DNA of 64,000 nt from Caulobacteraceae bacterium (GTDB lineage Bacteria > Pseudomonadota > Alphaproteobacteria > Caulobacterales > Caulobacteraceae): the NCBI GenBank assembly GCA_019748095.1, contig JAIEQA010000013.1, positions 1 to 64,000 on the forward strand, in the 5' to 3' direction. Each line of letters begins with the position of its first letter. The stretch's first letter is position 1. The position numbers were made by a program, and so were the translations under genes. The notes under the pieces were generated by a model, which had not been told where the DNA came from, did not search any database, and saw only the letters and a list, made by a program, of their open reading frames with translations. Below, in pieces: positions 24,545 through 34,114 of the stretch.

Positions 24545-25477
24545 ATGATCCAGACCATCCCCCCGCTGAAGGTCGGTGTCGCCGGCGTCGGTGTCATGGG
24601 CCGCAACCATGCGCGCGTCCTGTCGGACATCCGCGAGTTCGACCTGACCACCATCTTCGACATGGACGCAGACACCGCCCGGGGGGTGGCCGAGGTCCAT
24701 GGAGCCGAGGCGGTCACGACGGCCGAAGCCTTCGTCGAGGCGGGGCTGGACGCGGCGGTGGTCTCGACCCCCAACCGCACCCATGCGGACCTGTCGGTCG
24801 CCCTGCTGGAGCGGGGCGTGCATGTGCTGGTCGAAAAGCCGATCGCCGCGACCGTGGCCGATGCCCGGCGCATGATCGATGCGGCCAGGGCCAACAATCG
24901 CGTGCTGATGGTCGGCCAGGTCGAACGCTTCAACCCGGCGGTCGAGGCGGTCAAGCGGGCCATCGCCGACGAACAGGTGATCTCGATCCAGATCACCCGC
25001 GTCGGCCCCTTCCCGCCCCGCATGGGCGAGGTGGGTGTGGTGATCGATCTGGCGGTGCACGACATCGACATCATCCGCCACCTGACGGGCTCGGAGGTCG
25101 CCGAGGTCCAGCCGCAGCTGGCTCGCACCCGGGCCGAGCGCGAGGATACGGCGTTGCTCCAGTTCCGCATGGAGAACGGGGTGATCGCCCATATCACCAC
25201 CAACTGGGTCACCCCCTACAAGGTCCGCACCCTGCAGGTCGCGACGCAAGGAAAGTTCGTCGTCGCCGACCTGATGACCCGTCAGGTGACCGAATATTTC
25301 GGCCAGCAGCCGGACGGCAGCTACCAGACCCGGGCGGTCAACAGCTGGCCCAATGAGCCGCTGAAGAAGGAGCTGGAAAGCTTCGCCCACGCCATCCGCA
25401 CCGGCGAGGCCCCGGCGGTCACCGGCGAGGACGGCCTGCGCAATCTGGAAGTGGCGCTGAGGTGTCTGGGGGAATGA
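24545..25477 (+). CDS. Gfo/Idh/MocA family sugar oxidoreductase
   Basis: This 310-residue NAD-dependent oxidoreductase has the Rossmann motif GVAGVGVMGRNHARV, the NAD-binding STPNRTHADL and VEKPIA, and the substrate-domain signature DLAVHDIDI. It starts 2 bp after the aminotransferase stop, so the two are surely an operon. It is the expected dehydrogenase partner (GnnA/WbpB-like) for the amino-sugar pathway. Confidence 0.88.
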   Translation: MIQTIPPLKVGVAGVGVMGRNHARVLSDIREFDLTTIFDMDADTARGVAEVHGAEAVTTAEAFVEAGLDAAVVSTPNRTHADLSVALLERGVHVLVEKPIAATVADARRMIDAARANNRVLMVGQVERFNPAVEAVKRAIADEQVISIQITRVGPFPPRMGEVGVVIDLAVHDIDIIRHLTGSEVAEVQPQLARTRAEREDTALLQFRMENGVIAHITTNWVTPYKVRTLQVATQGKFVVADLMTRQVTEYFGQQPDGSYQTRAVNSWPNEPLKKELESFAHAIRTGEAPAVTGEDGLRNLEVALRCLGE

Positions 25478-26058
25478 ACCTCCGGTCGGAGGTGCTGGAG
25501 AACGACTTCGTGCGGCTGGAGCCGTTCGAGGCGCGTCACAAGGAGCCGCTGCGGCTGGCGTGCGACGCCGATCCGGACCTGTGGCCGGCGCTGTATTCGA
25601 TCTCGTTCGGCGGCGATCAGTTCGACGCGAGCTGGGACCGGCTGCGGGGGTTCCAGGCGGCGGGGACCTGGCTACCCTTCGCGGTGATCCGGGACCGCGA
25701 GGTCGTGGGGGTGTCGGCCTTCATCGACATCAATCCGGGCTCCCGAACCGTCGAGATCGGCTGCACCTACTACCGGCCCGAGGCGCGGGGCGGAGCGGTG
25801 AACCCTGCGACCAAGCGGCTGATGCTTGAGCACGCCTTCGCCGCCGGGGCGAACCGGGTGGCGTTCCAGGTCGACCAGTTGAACCAGCGCAGTCAGGCGG
25901 CGGTGACGAAGCTCGGTGGGGTGCGCGAAGGCGTGATGCGGAACGACAAGATCACCTGGACAGGGCGGATCCGCAGCTCGGTGATCTTCTCGATCCTGGC
26001 CGGGGAATGGCCGGATGTCCGCAGCCGACTGGACGAACGGCTGGTGGCGTTCCTCTAG
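25474..26058 (+). CDS. GNAT family N-acetyltransferase
   Basis: This 194-residue acetyltransferase of the Acetyltransf_3/RimJ-RimL type has VGVSAFIDINPGSRTVEIGCTYYRPEARGG and the CoA-loop region ATKRLMLEHAFAAGANRVAFQVDQLNQRSQ. The ATG overlaps the oxidoreductase stop as ATGA, so it is coupled to the amino-sugar genes, though the substrate need not be the sugar. Its 3' end overlaps the MaoC stop by 4 bp on the opposite strand. Confidence 0.87.
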   Translation: MNLRSEVLENDFVRLEPFEARHKEPLRLACDADPDLWPALYSISFGGDQFDASWDRLRGFQAAGTWLPFAVIRDREVVGVSAFIDINPGSRTVEIGCTYYRPEARGGAVNPATKRLMLEHAFAAGANRVAFQVDQLNQRSQAAVTKLGGVREGVMRNDKITWTGRIRSSVIFSILAGEWPDVRSRLDERLVAFL

Positions 26059-26510
26059 CCGCCCACCATCTGCATGCCCAGCCATTCGGCGATCAGGGCG
26101 GGCTTGTCGGCACCCTCGATCTCGACGGTCAGCTCGTGTTTCAGCAGCCAGCGGCCGCCGCCCTTGTCCTCGGCAGACAGGAGTTTGAAGCGGCCGCGGA
26201 TGTTCGATCCGGCGCGGACGGGGGCGAGGAAGCGGAGTTTGTCGAAGCCGTAGTTGACGCCCATCACGACGCCGTCCAGCGGGGCGACGGCATCATAGCT
26301 CATGGCCGAGGCGAGGCTGAGGGTCAGAAAGCCGTGGGCGATGGTGCCGCCGAAGGGGGTGTGTTTCGCCGCCTCGGGGTCGATGTGGATGAACTGGCGG
26401 TCCTCGGTGATCTCGGCGAAGGCATCAATCCGGGCCTGATCGACGGTAATCCAGCGCGAGACGCCGACCTCCGTGCCGATGAGGGACTGCAGGTCACTGG
26501 TCTTGGTCAT
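26055..26510 (-). CDS. MaoC family hot-dog dehydratase
   Basis: This 151-residue protein has the MaoC hydratase signature: DQARIDAFAEITEDRQFIHIDPEAA with the catalytic D/H pair, then FGGTIAHGFLTLSLAS and VNYGFDKLRFLAPVRAGS. It probably hydrates an enoyl-CoA. It starts inside the last codons of the upstream threonine-dehydratase-like gene (4-bp overlap). Confidence 0.9.
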   Translation of the reverse strand: MTKTSDLQSLIGTEVGVSRWITVDQARIDAFAEITEDRQFIHIDPEAAKHTPFGGTIAHGFLTLSLASAMSYDAVAPLDGVVMGVNYGFDKLRFLAPVRAGSNIRGRFKLLSAEDKGGGRWLLKHELTVEIEGADKPALIAEWLGMQMVGG

Positions 26511-27511
26511 GCGGCGGCTCCCTTGAGGGCAGGTTGGAACCGCCCTTCGATGATTGTGGCGAACAGGGCGGGGTCGATGTTGCCGCCCGACAGGATGACG
26601 GCGGTGGTGCGGCCCTGTGTTTCAATCTTGCCGGCGAGGACGGCGGCGAGGGCGGCGGCCCCGCCCGGCTCGACCACCAGTTTCAGGGTGCGGAAGGCGT
26701 AGGCGACCGCATCCGCCGCCTCGCGGTCGCTGATCGTCAGGGCCCCGGACAGGACCCGGCGGTTGATGGGGAAGGTCAGGACGCCGGGCATGGGGGTCTG
26801 GAGCGCGTCACAGATGGAGGGCGGTCCGGACGGGTGGCCGGTGCGCTCGCCGGCGGCGAGAGAGCGGACGGTGTCGTCATAGTTTTCCGGCTCGACCGCC
26901 CAGCTCTGCGTTTGCGGACTCTGCGCCTCCAGCACCAGATTGATACCGGCCATCAGCCCGCCGCCGGAGCAGCAGCACAGCAGCTGGTCGATCGGGGTGC
27001 CGGCCTGGTCCAGCAGTTCCAGCGCGGTCGTGCCCTGGCCCTCGATCACATACGGATCGTCGAAGGGTGGGACCAGCACACTGCCGCGTTCGCGGGCCAC
27101 GGCGGCCCCGATCTCCTCGCGGCTCTCGGTCCAGCGGTCGTACAGGCGGACCTCGCCGCCGAAGGCCCGGACGCCCTCGACCTTGATGGCGGGACTGTCG
27201 GCCGGCATGACGATGAGTGCCCGGGTGCCCATCATCTTTGCGGCCGCGGCGACGCCCTGGGCATGGTTGCCGGAGGAGAAGGCGACGACGCCGGAGGCCA
27301 GTTCGGCAGCGTTCAGCCGGCTGATACGGTTGTAGGCACCGCGGAACTTGAACGCCCCGGCGACCTGCAGGGTCTCGGCCTTGAGCAGGACCCGGCCGCC
27401 CATGCGCTCATTGAGGGCAGGGCTTTCGATCAGGGGGGTGCGGACCGCAGCCGGTGCGATCTGGCGGGCGGCGTCTAGGACGCCTTCATACGAAGCAATG
27501 CGGTCGGACAT
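26507..27511 (-). CDS. threonine/serine dehydratase (PLP-dependent)
   Basis: This 334-residue fold-type II PLP enzyme has the PLP lysine K55 in GAFKFRGAYNR, the substrate loop SSGNHAQG, and the glycine-rich CCSGGGLMAG. It lacks the C-terminal regulatory domain of biosynthetic IlvA, so a catabolic threonine/serine deaminase or a serine-racemase-like role is likely. It is divergent from glpK and coupled to the MaoC gene. Confidence 0.87.
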   Translation of the reverse strand: MSDRIASYEGVLDAARQIAPAAVRTPLIESPALNERMGGRVLLKAETLQVAGAFKFRGAYNRISRLNAAELASGVVAFSSGNHAQGVAAAAKMMGTRALIVMPADSPAIKVEGVRAFGGEVRLYDRWTESREEIGAAVARERGSVLVPPFDDPYVIEGQGTTALELLDQAGTPIDQLLCCCSGGGLMAGINLVLEAQSPQTQSWAVEPENYDDTVRSLAAGERTGHPSGPPSICDALQTPMPGVLTFPINRRVLSGALTISDREAADAVAYAFRTLKLVVEPGGAAALAAVLAGKIETQGRTTAVILSGGNIDPALFATIIEGRFQPALKGAAA

Positions 27512-27570
27512 GGACCCACTTAACCCGATCGGCCCGGTCCGCGTAAGGTGGCGAAAACAGTGGAAACGCC

Positions 27571-29060
<1,490 letters not shown>

Positions 29061-29064
<4 letters not shown>

Positions 29065-30137
29065 CCGATATCGCCAACGACCCCCAGAGCGCCTTTTCCG
29101 GAACCCGGGAGGTCGATCCCCGCCATCGCCACGACGAGGCGGCACTCGACCGCTGGATGGGTGACCATGTCGAGGGCTATGCCGGGCCGCTGACGATCCG
29201 GCAGTTCAAGGGCGGCCAGTCGAACCCGACCTATGAGCTGGCCACGCCGGGCGCGACCTATGTGCTGCGCAGGAAGCCGCCGGGCGTCCTGTTGCCCTCG
29301 GCCCATGCGGTGGATCGGGAGTTCACCGTGATCTCGGCCCTGTCCGCGCAAGGCTATCCGGTCGCCCGGCCCTTTGCCCTGTGCACGGACGACGGCGTGA
29401 TCGGCTCGATGTTCTATGTGATGAGCAAGGTCGAGGGGCGGGTCCTGTGGGACCTGAAACTGCCAGGGATGGAGCCGGCCGAGCGCCGCTCCATCTACAA
29501 TGCCCAGATCGACGCCCTGGCCGCCCTGCACCGGTTCGATCCGGCAGCCATCGGGCTGGGTGACTATGGCCGGCCGGGTAATTATTTCGGCCGTCAGCTC
29601 GGGCGCTGGACCAAACAGTACCGGGCCTCCGAGATCGATCCGATCCCGGAGATGGACCGGCTGATCGCCTTCCTGGCCGAAAGCCTGCCGGCGGACGGGC
29701 CGGTGACGATCGTGCACGGGGACTACCGCCTGGACAATCTGATCATGGCTCCGGACCGGGCCGAGGTCCGGGCCGTGCTGGATTGGGAACTGTCGACGCT
29801 GGGCGATCCGATGGCGGACTTTTCCTATCTGCTGATCGGCTGGGCCATGCCGGCCAGTCTGAGAAACGGACTGCTGGGGGCTGATCTGGAGGTGCTGGGC
29901 ATTCCCACGATCGAGGAGACGGTCGAGCGTTACGCGGCGCAGACCGGGCGTCAGGCTCCGCAGAATCTGGACTGGCTTATGGCCTATAATCTGTTCCGGC
30001 TGGCGGCGATCTGTCAGGGAATTGCCGGCCGGGTACGCGACGGCACGGCCGCCTCGGCCCATGCCATCCAGACGGCGGCCCAGGTCACGCCGCTGGCACA
30101 GACGGCATGGAGCCATGCGGTCAGGGCCGGGGCCTGA
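29061..30137 (+). CDS. phosphotransferase family protein (APH/choline-kinase fold)
   Basis: This 358-residue kinase-fold protein has a nucleotide loop FKGGQSNPTYEL, YVLRRKPPG with the likely ATP lysine, and the catalytic HGDYRLDNL and LDWELSTLGDPMADF motifs. It matches the bacterial relatives of ACAD10/11 N-terminal kinases, which phosphorylate hydroxyacyl-CoA-type substrates; the substrate here is unproven. Its ATG overlaps the glpK stop, so it is co-transcribed. Confidence 0.87.
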
Positions 30138-30153
30138 CAGCGCTCCCGTCCCG

Positions 30154-30834
30154 TCAGTTGGTCATGATCTGGACCCGGGACCAGACTTCACCGCGGTTTA
30201 CCACCTCGATCCGCAGGGTACCGGACTGGGGCCGGGCGACCGTGCAGACCGGATAGTGGTCTCCGGCTCCGCCGGCGCAGACCACCGCACCGCTGCGGTC
30301 ACGCAGGATCAGGTCGATACGGGTGTCGCCATCCCCGATGGCGGCCACGCGAAGCACTTCATTGCGGCGGGCCTCGATCGCAAAACCATAGGTCTCACGC
30401 GCCCGCAGTCGGCGAACCACGACGATAGGGCCCTGACCGAAGGGCGACGCCCGCACCCCCTTGTTGGGCGAGCGCAGACGTGAAATCCGGGCCTGCAACT
30501 CCGTGTCACCGCCCGCCAGCGCCTCGGCCTCGACCAGCAGGGCCTCGGACGTCAGAAAAGGCGCATCGCCGTTCGAGGGCCGCATGCGGACATCGGAAAG
30601 CATGCGGGCGGCGACCATCATGGCCTCGGCGTCGCGGTTCTCCCGGGCCCAGGCGGCGACTTCCGCAGCCGTCACCGTCCGTGCGATCGCACGGGCCTCG
30701 CCGTCCGGATCCGGGGCGGGTTCAGGACGGATCTGGGACGCGACCGGCGCGGCCAGAAGGCCGATGGCCAGAACCAGTCCTGGAAGGACAGACGCGCGCC
30801 GGATCCCGACGGTTCGGGACACTGCCTGCCTCAT
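30154..30834 (-). CDS. exported hypothetical protein with PPC-like C-terminus
   Basis: This ~226-residue protein has a signal peptide (VLPGLVLAIGLLAAPVAS), a helical middle rich in Ala and Arg, and a C-terminal beta-rich region (YGFAIEARRNEVLRVAAIGDGDTRIDLILRD..GTLRIEVVNRG) that resembles bacterial pre-peptidase (PPC) domains. Function is not known. A start ten codons upstream (30864) is open; the internal ATG gives a better signal peptide. Confidence 0.72.
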   Translation of the reverse strand: MRQAVSRTVGIRRASVLPGLVLAIGLLAAPVASQIRPEPAPDPDGEARAIARTVTAAEVAAWARENRDAEAMMVAARMLSDVRMRPSNGDAPFLTSEALLVEAEALAGGDTELQARISRLRSPNKGVRASPFGQGPIVVVRRLRARETYGFAIEARRNEVLRVAAIGDGDTRIDLILRDRSGAVVCAGGAGDHYPVCTVARPQSGTLRIEVVNRGEVWSRVQIMTN

Positions 30835-30958
30835 GATCGTGATCCCCCGCCGGTCGCCGTTCACGGTGCAAGGATGGACCCTTGCAACCCTCCCGGGCCG
30901 CGGACAGTGACCGAAACTGACAAGCCGGACAAGCGTTTGACGGGTCGTTGCCGGGACC

Positions 30959-31708
30959 TCAGCGCAGGGCGGCGGTCAGGATCCGGCGGTCGTCGCGGCC
31001 CTGCACGAGGACCGCCACCCGGGTCTCGGGGTCGGCGTCCCCGGGCAGGGCGAGCAGGATCGGCCGGCCGGTCCATTCGCCGAGCCGGGTCAGGCCCTCG
31101 ACGACATTGACATGCCGGACCGAGCGGCCGCGATTGTCGCCCCCGGCCACGGCGACGGTCTGAAGTCCCGGGCGGTAGGTCACGGCCCAGACCTCTGCCC
31201 CGCCCGCAGGCGCGCGCCCCGAGCCGATGCCGACGGCATCGTCGCCGTCGCGGAACTGGATCTGGGGCGGGAAGACCCGGCGCGCGGCCTCTTCCTCGAC
31301 CGCAGTCTGGATCGCCTCCCCTTCGGCACCGGAGACCTGGCGGCGGCCGTCGATGACGATCTGGGGCGTGTAGACACTGCGCAGCCGCATGGCGGCCTGG
31401 TAGTCGCGCTGTCGCCGGGCAAATTCGGGGCGGGCGAAGGTGTCGGGCCAGCCCAGATAGTCCCAGTAGTCCACCGCATAGGTCAGGGCGATGACGCCGG
31501 GGTCTTCGGACAAGGCCTCGACCACCTGGTTGGCGGCGGGGCAGCCGGCACAGCCTTGGGCCGTGAACAGCTCGACCACCACGGGCTCAGGCGGCGGGGC
31601 ATCGCGGTGCACCACCGGGCGCGCGCCCGCCGGCTGGGCGGTGGATCCGACCGCCCCGACCAGACCCAGGGCGATGACGCCCGCGATGATGAAGCCCCTA
31701 GAATCCAT
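30959..31708 (-). CDS. DUF1223 thioredoxin-like exported protein
   Basis: This ~249-residue protein starts with a signal anchor (GFIIAGVIALGLVGAVGS) and continues with VVVELFTAQGCAGCPAANQVV, a CAGC redox-type motif in a thioredoxin-like fold, and DYWDYLGWPDTFA, both typical of DUF1223. Its role is unsettled; a redox or metal role in the periplasm is possible. The ATG at 31708 is preferred over an upstream frame start at 31750. Confidence 0.85.
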   Translation of the reverse strand: MDSRGFIIAGVIALGLVGAVGSTAQPAGARPVVHRDAPPPEPVVVELFTAQGCAGCPAANQVVEALSEDPGVIALTYAVDYWDYLGWPDTFARPEFARRQRDYQAAMRLRSVYTPQIVIDGRRQVSGAEGEAIQTAVEEEAARRVFPPQIQFRDGDDAVGIGSGRAPAGGAEVWAVTYRPGLQTVAVAGGDNRGRSVRHVNVVEGLTRLGEWTGRPILLALPGDADPETRVAVLVQGRDDRRILTAALR

Positions 31709-31793
31709 AGGGTGAAGCTGTAGCCGGACCGACGTTTGCGCGCCCCTCATATTCGCGTGAAGCGCGGTGATCCTGCCTCTCCGGCCGGGATGC

Positions 31794-33965
31794 CTAGTCC
31801 ATCAACTGCTGGGCCAGATAGACATAGTGGCGGGCCCAGCGGCGGGCGTTGGCCACCGGATCGGCGTCGTTGGAATGGCCGCCCGCAGTTTCTTCATAGT
31901 AGAGGGCATCGTGACCCTGATCGGCGAGACGGGCTGCGAATTTGCGGGCATGGCCGGGGTGGACGCGGTCATCGCGGGTGTTGGTGGTGATATAGACCCG
32001 GGGATACTCCGTCTCCGGACGAAGCTGCTGATAGGCCGAATAGCGCGCGATGAAGGCGGCGTCGCCGGGGATCCGGGGATCGCCATATTCGCCGATCCAT
32101 GACGCGCCGGCCGGAAGGTCGGGGTAGCGGAGCATGTCGATCAGCGGGCTTTCGATCACCGCCGCATTGAACAGTTCGGGATGCTGGGTGATCGAGACAC
32201 TGGTCAGGACGCCGCCGTTGGAGCGGCCATAGATGCCGAGGCGGCGGGGCGAGGTGATGCCGCGCGCCTGCAGGTCACGGGCCACGGCGGTGAAATCATC
32301 GAACGAGCGCTGGCGGTTCCCGCGCAGGGCGGCCTGGTGCCAGGCGGGACCAAACTCGCCGCCACCGCGGATATTGGCCTGGACGAAGACGCCGCCGTTC
32401 CCGAGCCAGAGCTTGCCCATCTCGGGCTTGTAGGCAGGCGGGAAGCTGATCTGGAAGCCGCCGTAGCCGAACAGAATGGTCGGGGCCGAGCCGTCCATCT
32501 CCAGATCGCGCGGCCGGGTGACGAAATAGGGGATCTTCGTCCCGTCGGTGGAGGTGGCCTCGAACTGTTCCACCACATGGGTGGAGGCGTCGAACAGGGC
32601 GGGACCGGCCTTGAGTGCGACGAGCTCCGCGGCATCGGCGTTCAGCAGGCTGAGGGTCGGGGGCGTCAGGAAACCCTGGGTCGAGACGAACATCCGGCCC
32701 GAACCGCGCGACACGTCACCGATGCCGACGGCGCTGTTGTCCGGAGCCGCGACGGGGGTCGAGCTCCAGACCGGACGACCGTCACGGCCGAAGGCAAAGC
32801 GGCGCAGGGTCCCCACGACATTGTCCGAGATCGCCAGAACCAGACCGTCATCCAGAACGGCGACATCGGCGACCGACTGGCGCGGGCCAGGGCGGAAGAC
32901 CGCATCCGGGTCGGTGTCCGGCGAGGGCAGCATCCTGCCCGGCCGGGCGAGGGCCTCAAGGGGCAGGGCCAGAACGGTTCCGGCCGGATAGTCGGGCCCG
33001 GCGAAGGGGGTCCAGGACTGTTCGAGCGTGATGACCAGCCGGCCGTTGAGGACACCGTGCACCGCCACCCGTTCGGGCAGGGTCAGGCGGACAGACTGCC
33101 CGGCATCCACGCGCCAGACCTCGGACCGGAAGGTGTCGAGGGGACGGTTGATGAGGACGGCCTGAAGCGCACCCGCGCCGTCGCGATAGACGCCCGGGCT
33201 GACGCCGTAGCCGCCGTCGGCGATATCGCCGCGATAGATCTCGGTTGCCTGGGCGAGGGTCTGGCCGCGGGTCAGGCGTTTGACGATGAAGGGATAGCCG
33301 CTCTCGGTCAGGGTTCCGGACCCGAAGTCGGTGGCCACCAGCAGGGTGTCGCGGTCCAGCCATTCCAGCCGGTGCTTGCCCTCGGGCAGGACAAAACCAC
33401 CCTCGACGAAGGCCTTGGTCGTGGTGTCGAACTCGCGCACCTCCACGGCGTCCTTGCCGCCGTCGGACAGGCTGATCAGACAGCGGGTCTCGTCGGGGGC
33501 GAGGCAGCGTGCGCCCTTCCAGACCCAGTCCCGGCCCTCGGTGCGCGCCAGGGCGTCGATATCGATCAGGGTTTCCCACACGGGTGCGTCGGTGCGGTAA
33601 CTGTACAGGGTGGTGCGCCGCCAGACGCCCTTGGGCCGGGCCGCATCCTGCCAGAAATTGCCGATGCCTTCGCCGAGGAAGGACGGGGCCGGAATGCGGG
33701 CCGTCGAGGACAGGATGTCGAAGGCCTGCTGGCGGAAGGTCTCGTAGCGCGGATCACCGGTCAGGGCGGCGAGCGAGCGTTCATTCGCGGCGGCAACGAA
33801 GGCCATGGCCTCGGTGCCCTCGACCTGTTCCAGCGCCAGATGGTCGTCGGCGGCGCGCACGCCGGCGGGCGACAGGTCGGCGGGCAGATGCGGTGGGGGC
33901 GTCTGGGCCAAAGCGGGGGCGGCGAGGGCGAGGACCGCGACGGCGGTCAGGAGTTGGATACGCAT
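31794..33965 (-). CDS. secreted prolyl oligopeptidase family serine peptidase (S9), copy 1
   Basis: This 723-residue peptidase has a signal peptide (LTAVAVLALAAPALAQ), an N-terminal beta-propeller and a C-terminal alpha/beta-hydrolase domain. The triad is Ser582 in GRSNGGV, Asp in TRDDRVHPGHARK and His in AGGHSND. It probably cleaves proline-containing peptides in the periplasm. It shares sequence and layout with the next gene upstream, so the two are tandem paralogues. Confidence 0.93.
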   Translation of the reverse strand: MRIQLLTAVAVLALAAPALAQTPPPHLPADLSPAGVRAADDHLALEQVEGTEAMAFVAAANERSLAALTGDPRYETFRQQAFDILSSTARIPAPSFLGEGIGNFWQDAARPKGVWRRTTLYSYRTDAPVWETLIDIDALARTEGRDWVWKGARCLAPDETRCLISLSDGGKDAVEVREFDTTTKAFVEGGFVLPEGKHRLEWLDRDTLLVATDFGSGTLTESGYPFIVKRLTRGQTLAQATEIYRGDIADGGYGVSPGVYRDGAGALQAVLINRPLDTFRSEVWRVDAGQSVRLTLPERVAVHGVLNGRLVITLEQSWTPFAGPDYPAGTVLALPLEALARPGRMLPSPDTDPDAVFRPGPRQSVADVAVLDDGLVLAISDNVVGTLRRFAFGRDGRPVWSSTPVAAPDNSAVGIGDVSRGSGRMFVSTQGFLTPPTLSLLNADAAELVALKAGPALFDASTHVVEQFEATSTDGTKIPYFVTRPRDLEMDGSAPTILFGYGGFQISFPPAYKPEMGKLWLGNGGVFVQANIRGGGEFGPAWHQAALRGNRQRSFDDFTAVARDLQARGITSPRRLGIYGRSNGGVLTSVSITQHPELFNAAVIESPLIDMLRYPDLPAGASWIGEYGDPRIPGDAAFIARYSAYQQLRPETEYPRVYITTNTRDDRVHPGHARKFAARLADQGHDALYYEETAGGHSNDADPVANARRWARHYVYLAQQLMD

Positions 33966-33973
33966 TTGAATCT

Positions 33974-34103
33974 CCGCTCATCCCCGCGAAAGCGGGGACC
34001 CAGTTCCTTGGGCCGTTGCGACCCCCCCGTGAGGCAAGACGCTCATCCCCAGCCGCCGTGCCTCGCGAAAGCACTGGGTCCCCGCTTTCGCGGGGATGAG
34101 CGG
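33974..34103. repeat. 31-bp perfect inverted repeat between the S9 paralogues
   Basis: Arms at 33974-34004 and 34073-34103 are exact reverse complements over 31 bases, around a 68-bp spacer. Each arm contains an internal CCCCGCGAAAGCGGGG hairpin, and a decayed third copy lies in the spacer (34038-34072). It resembles dispersed alphaproteobacterial palindromic elements. Confidence 0.85.
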
Positions 34104-34114
34104 AACCGCTGGGA

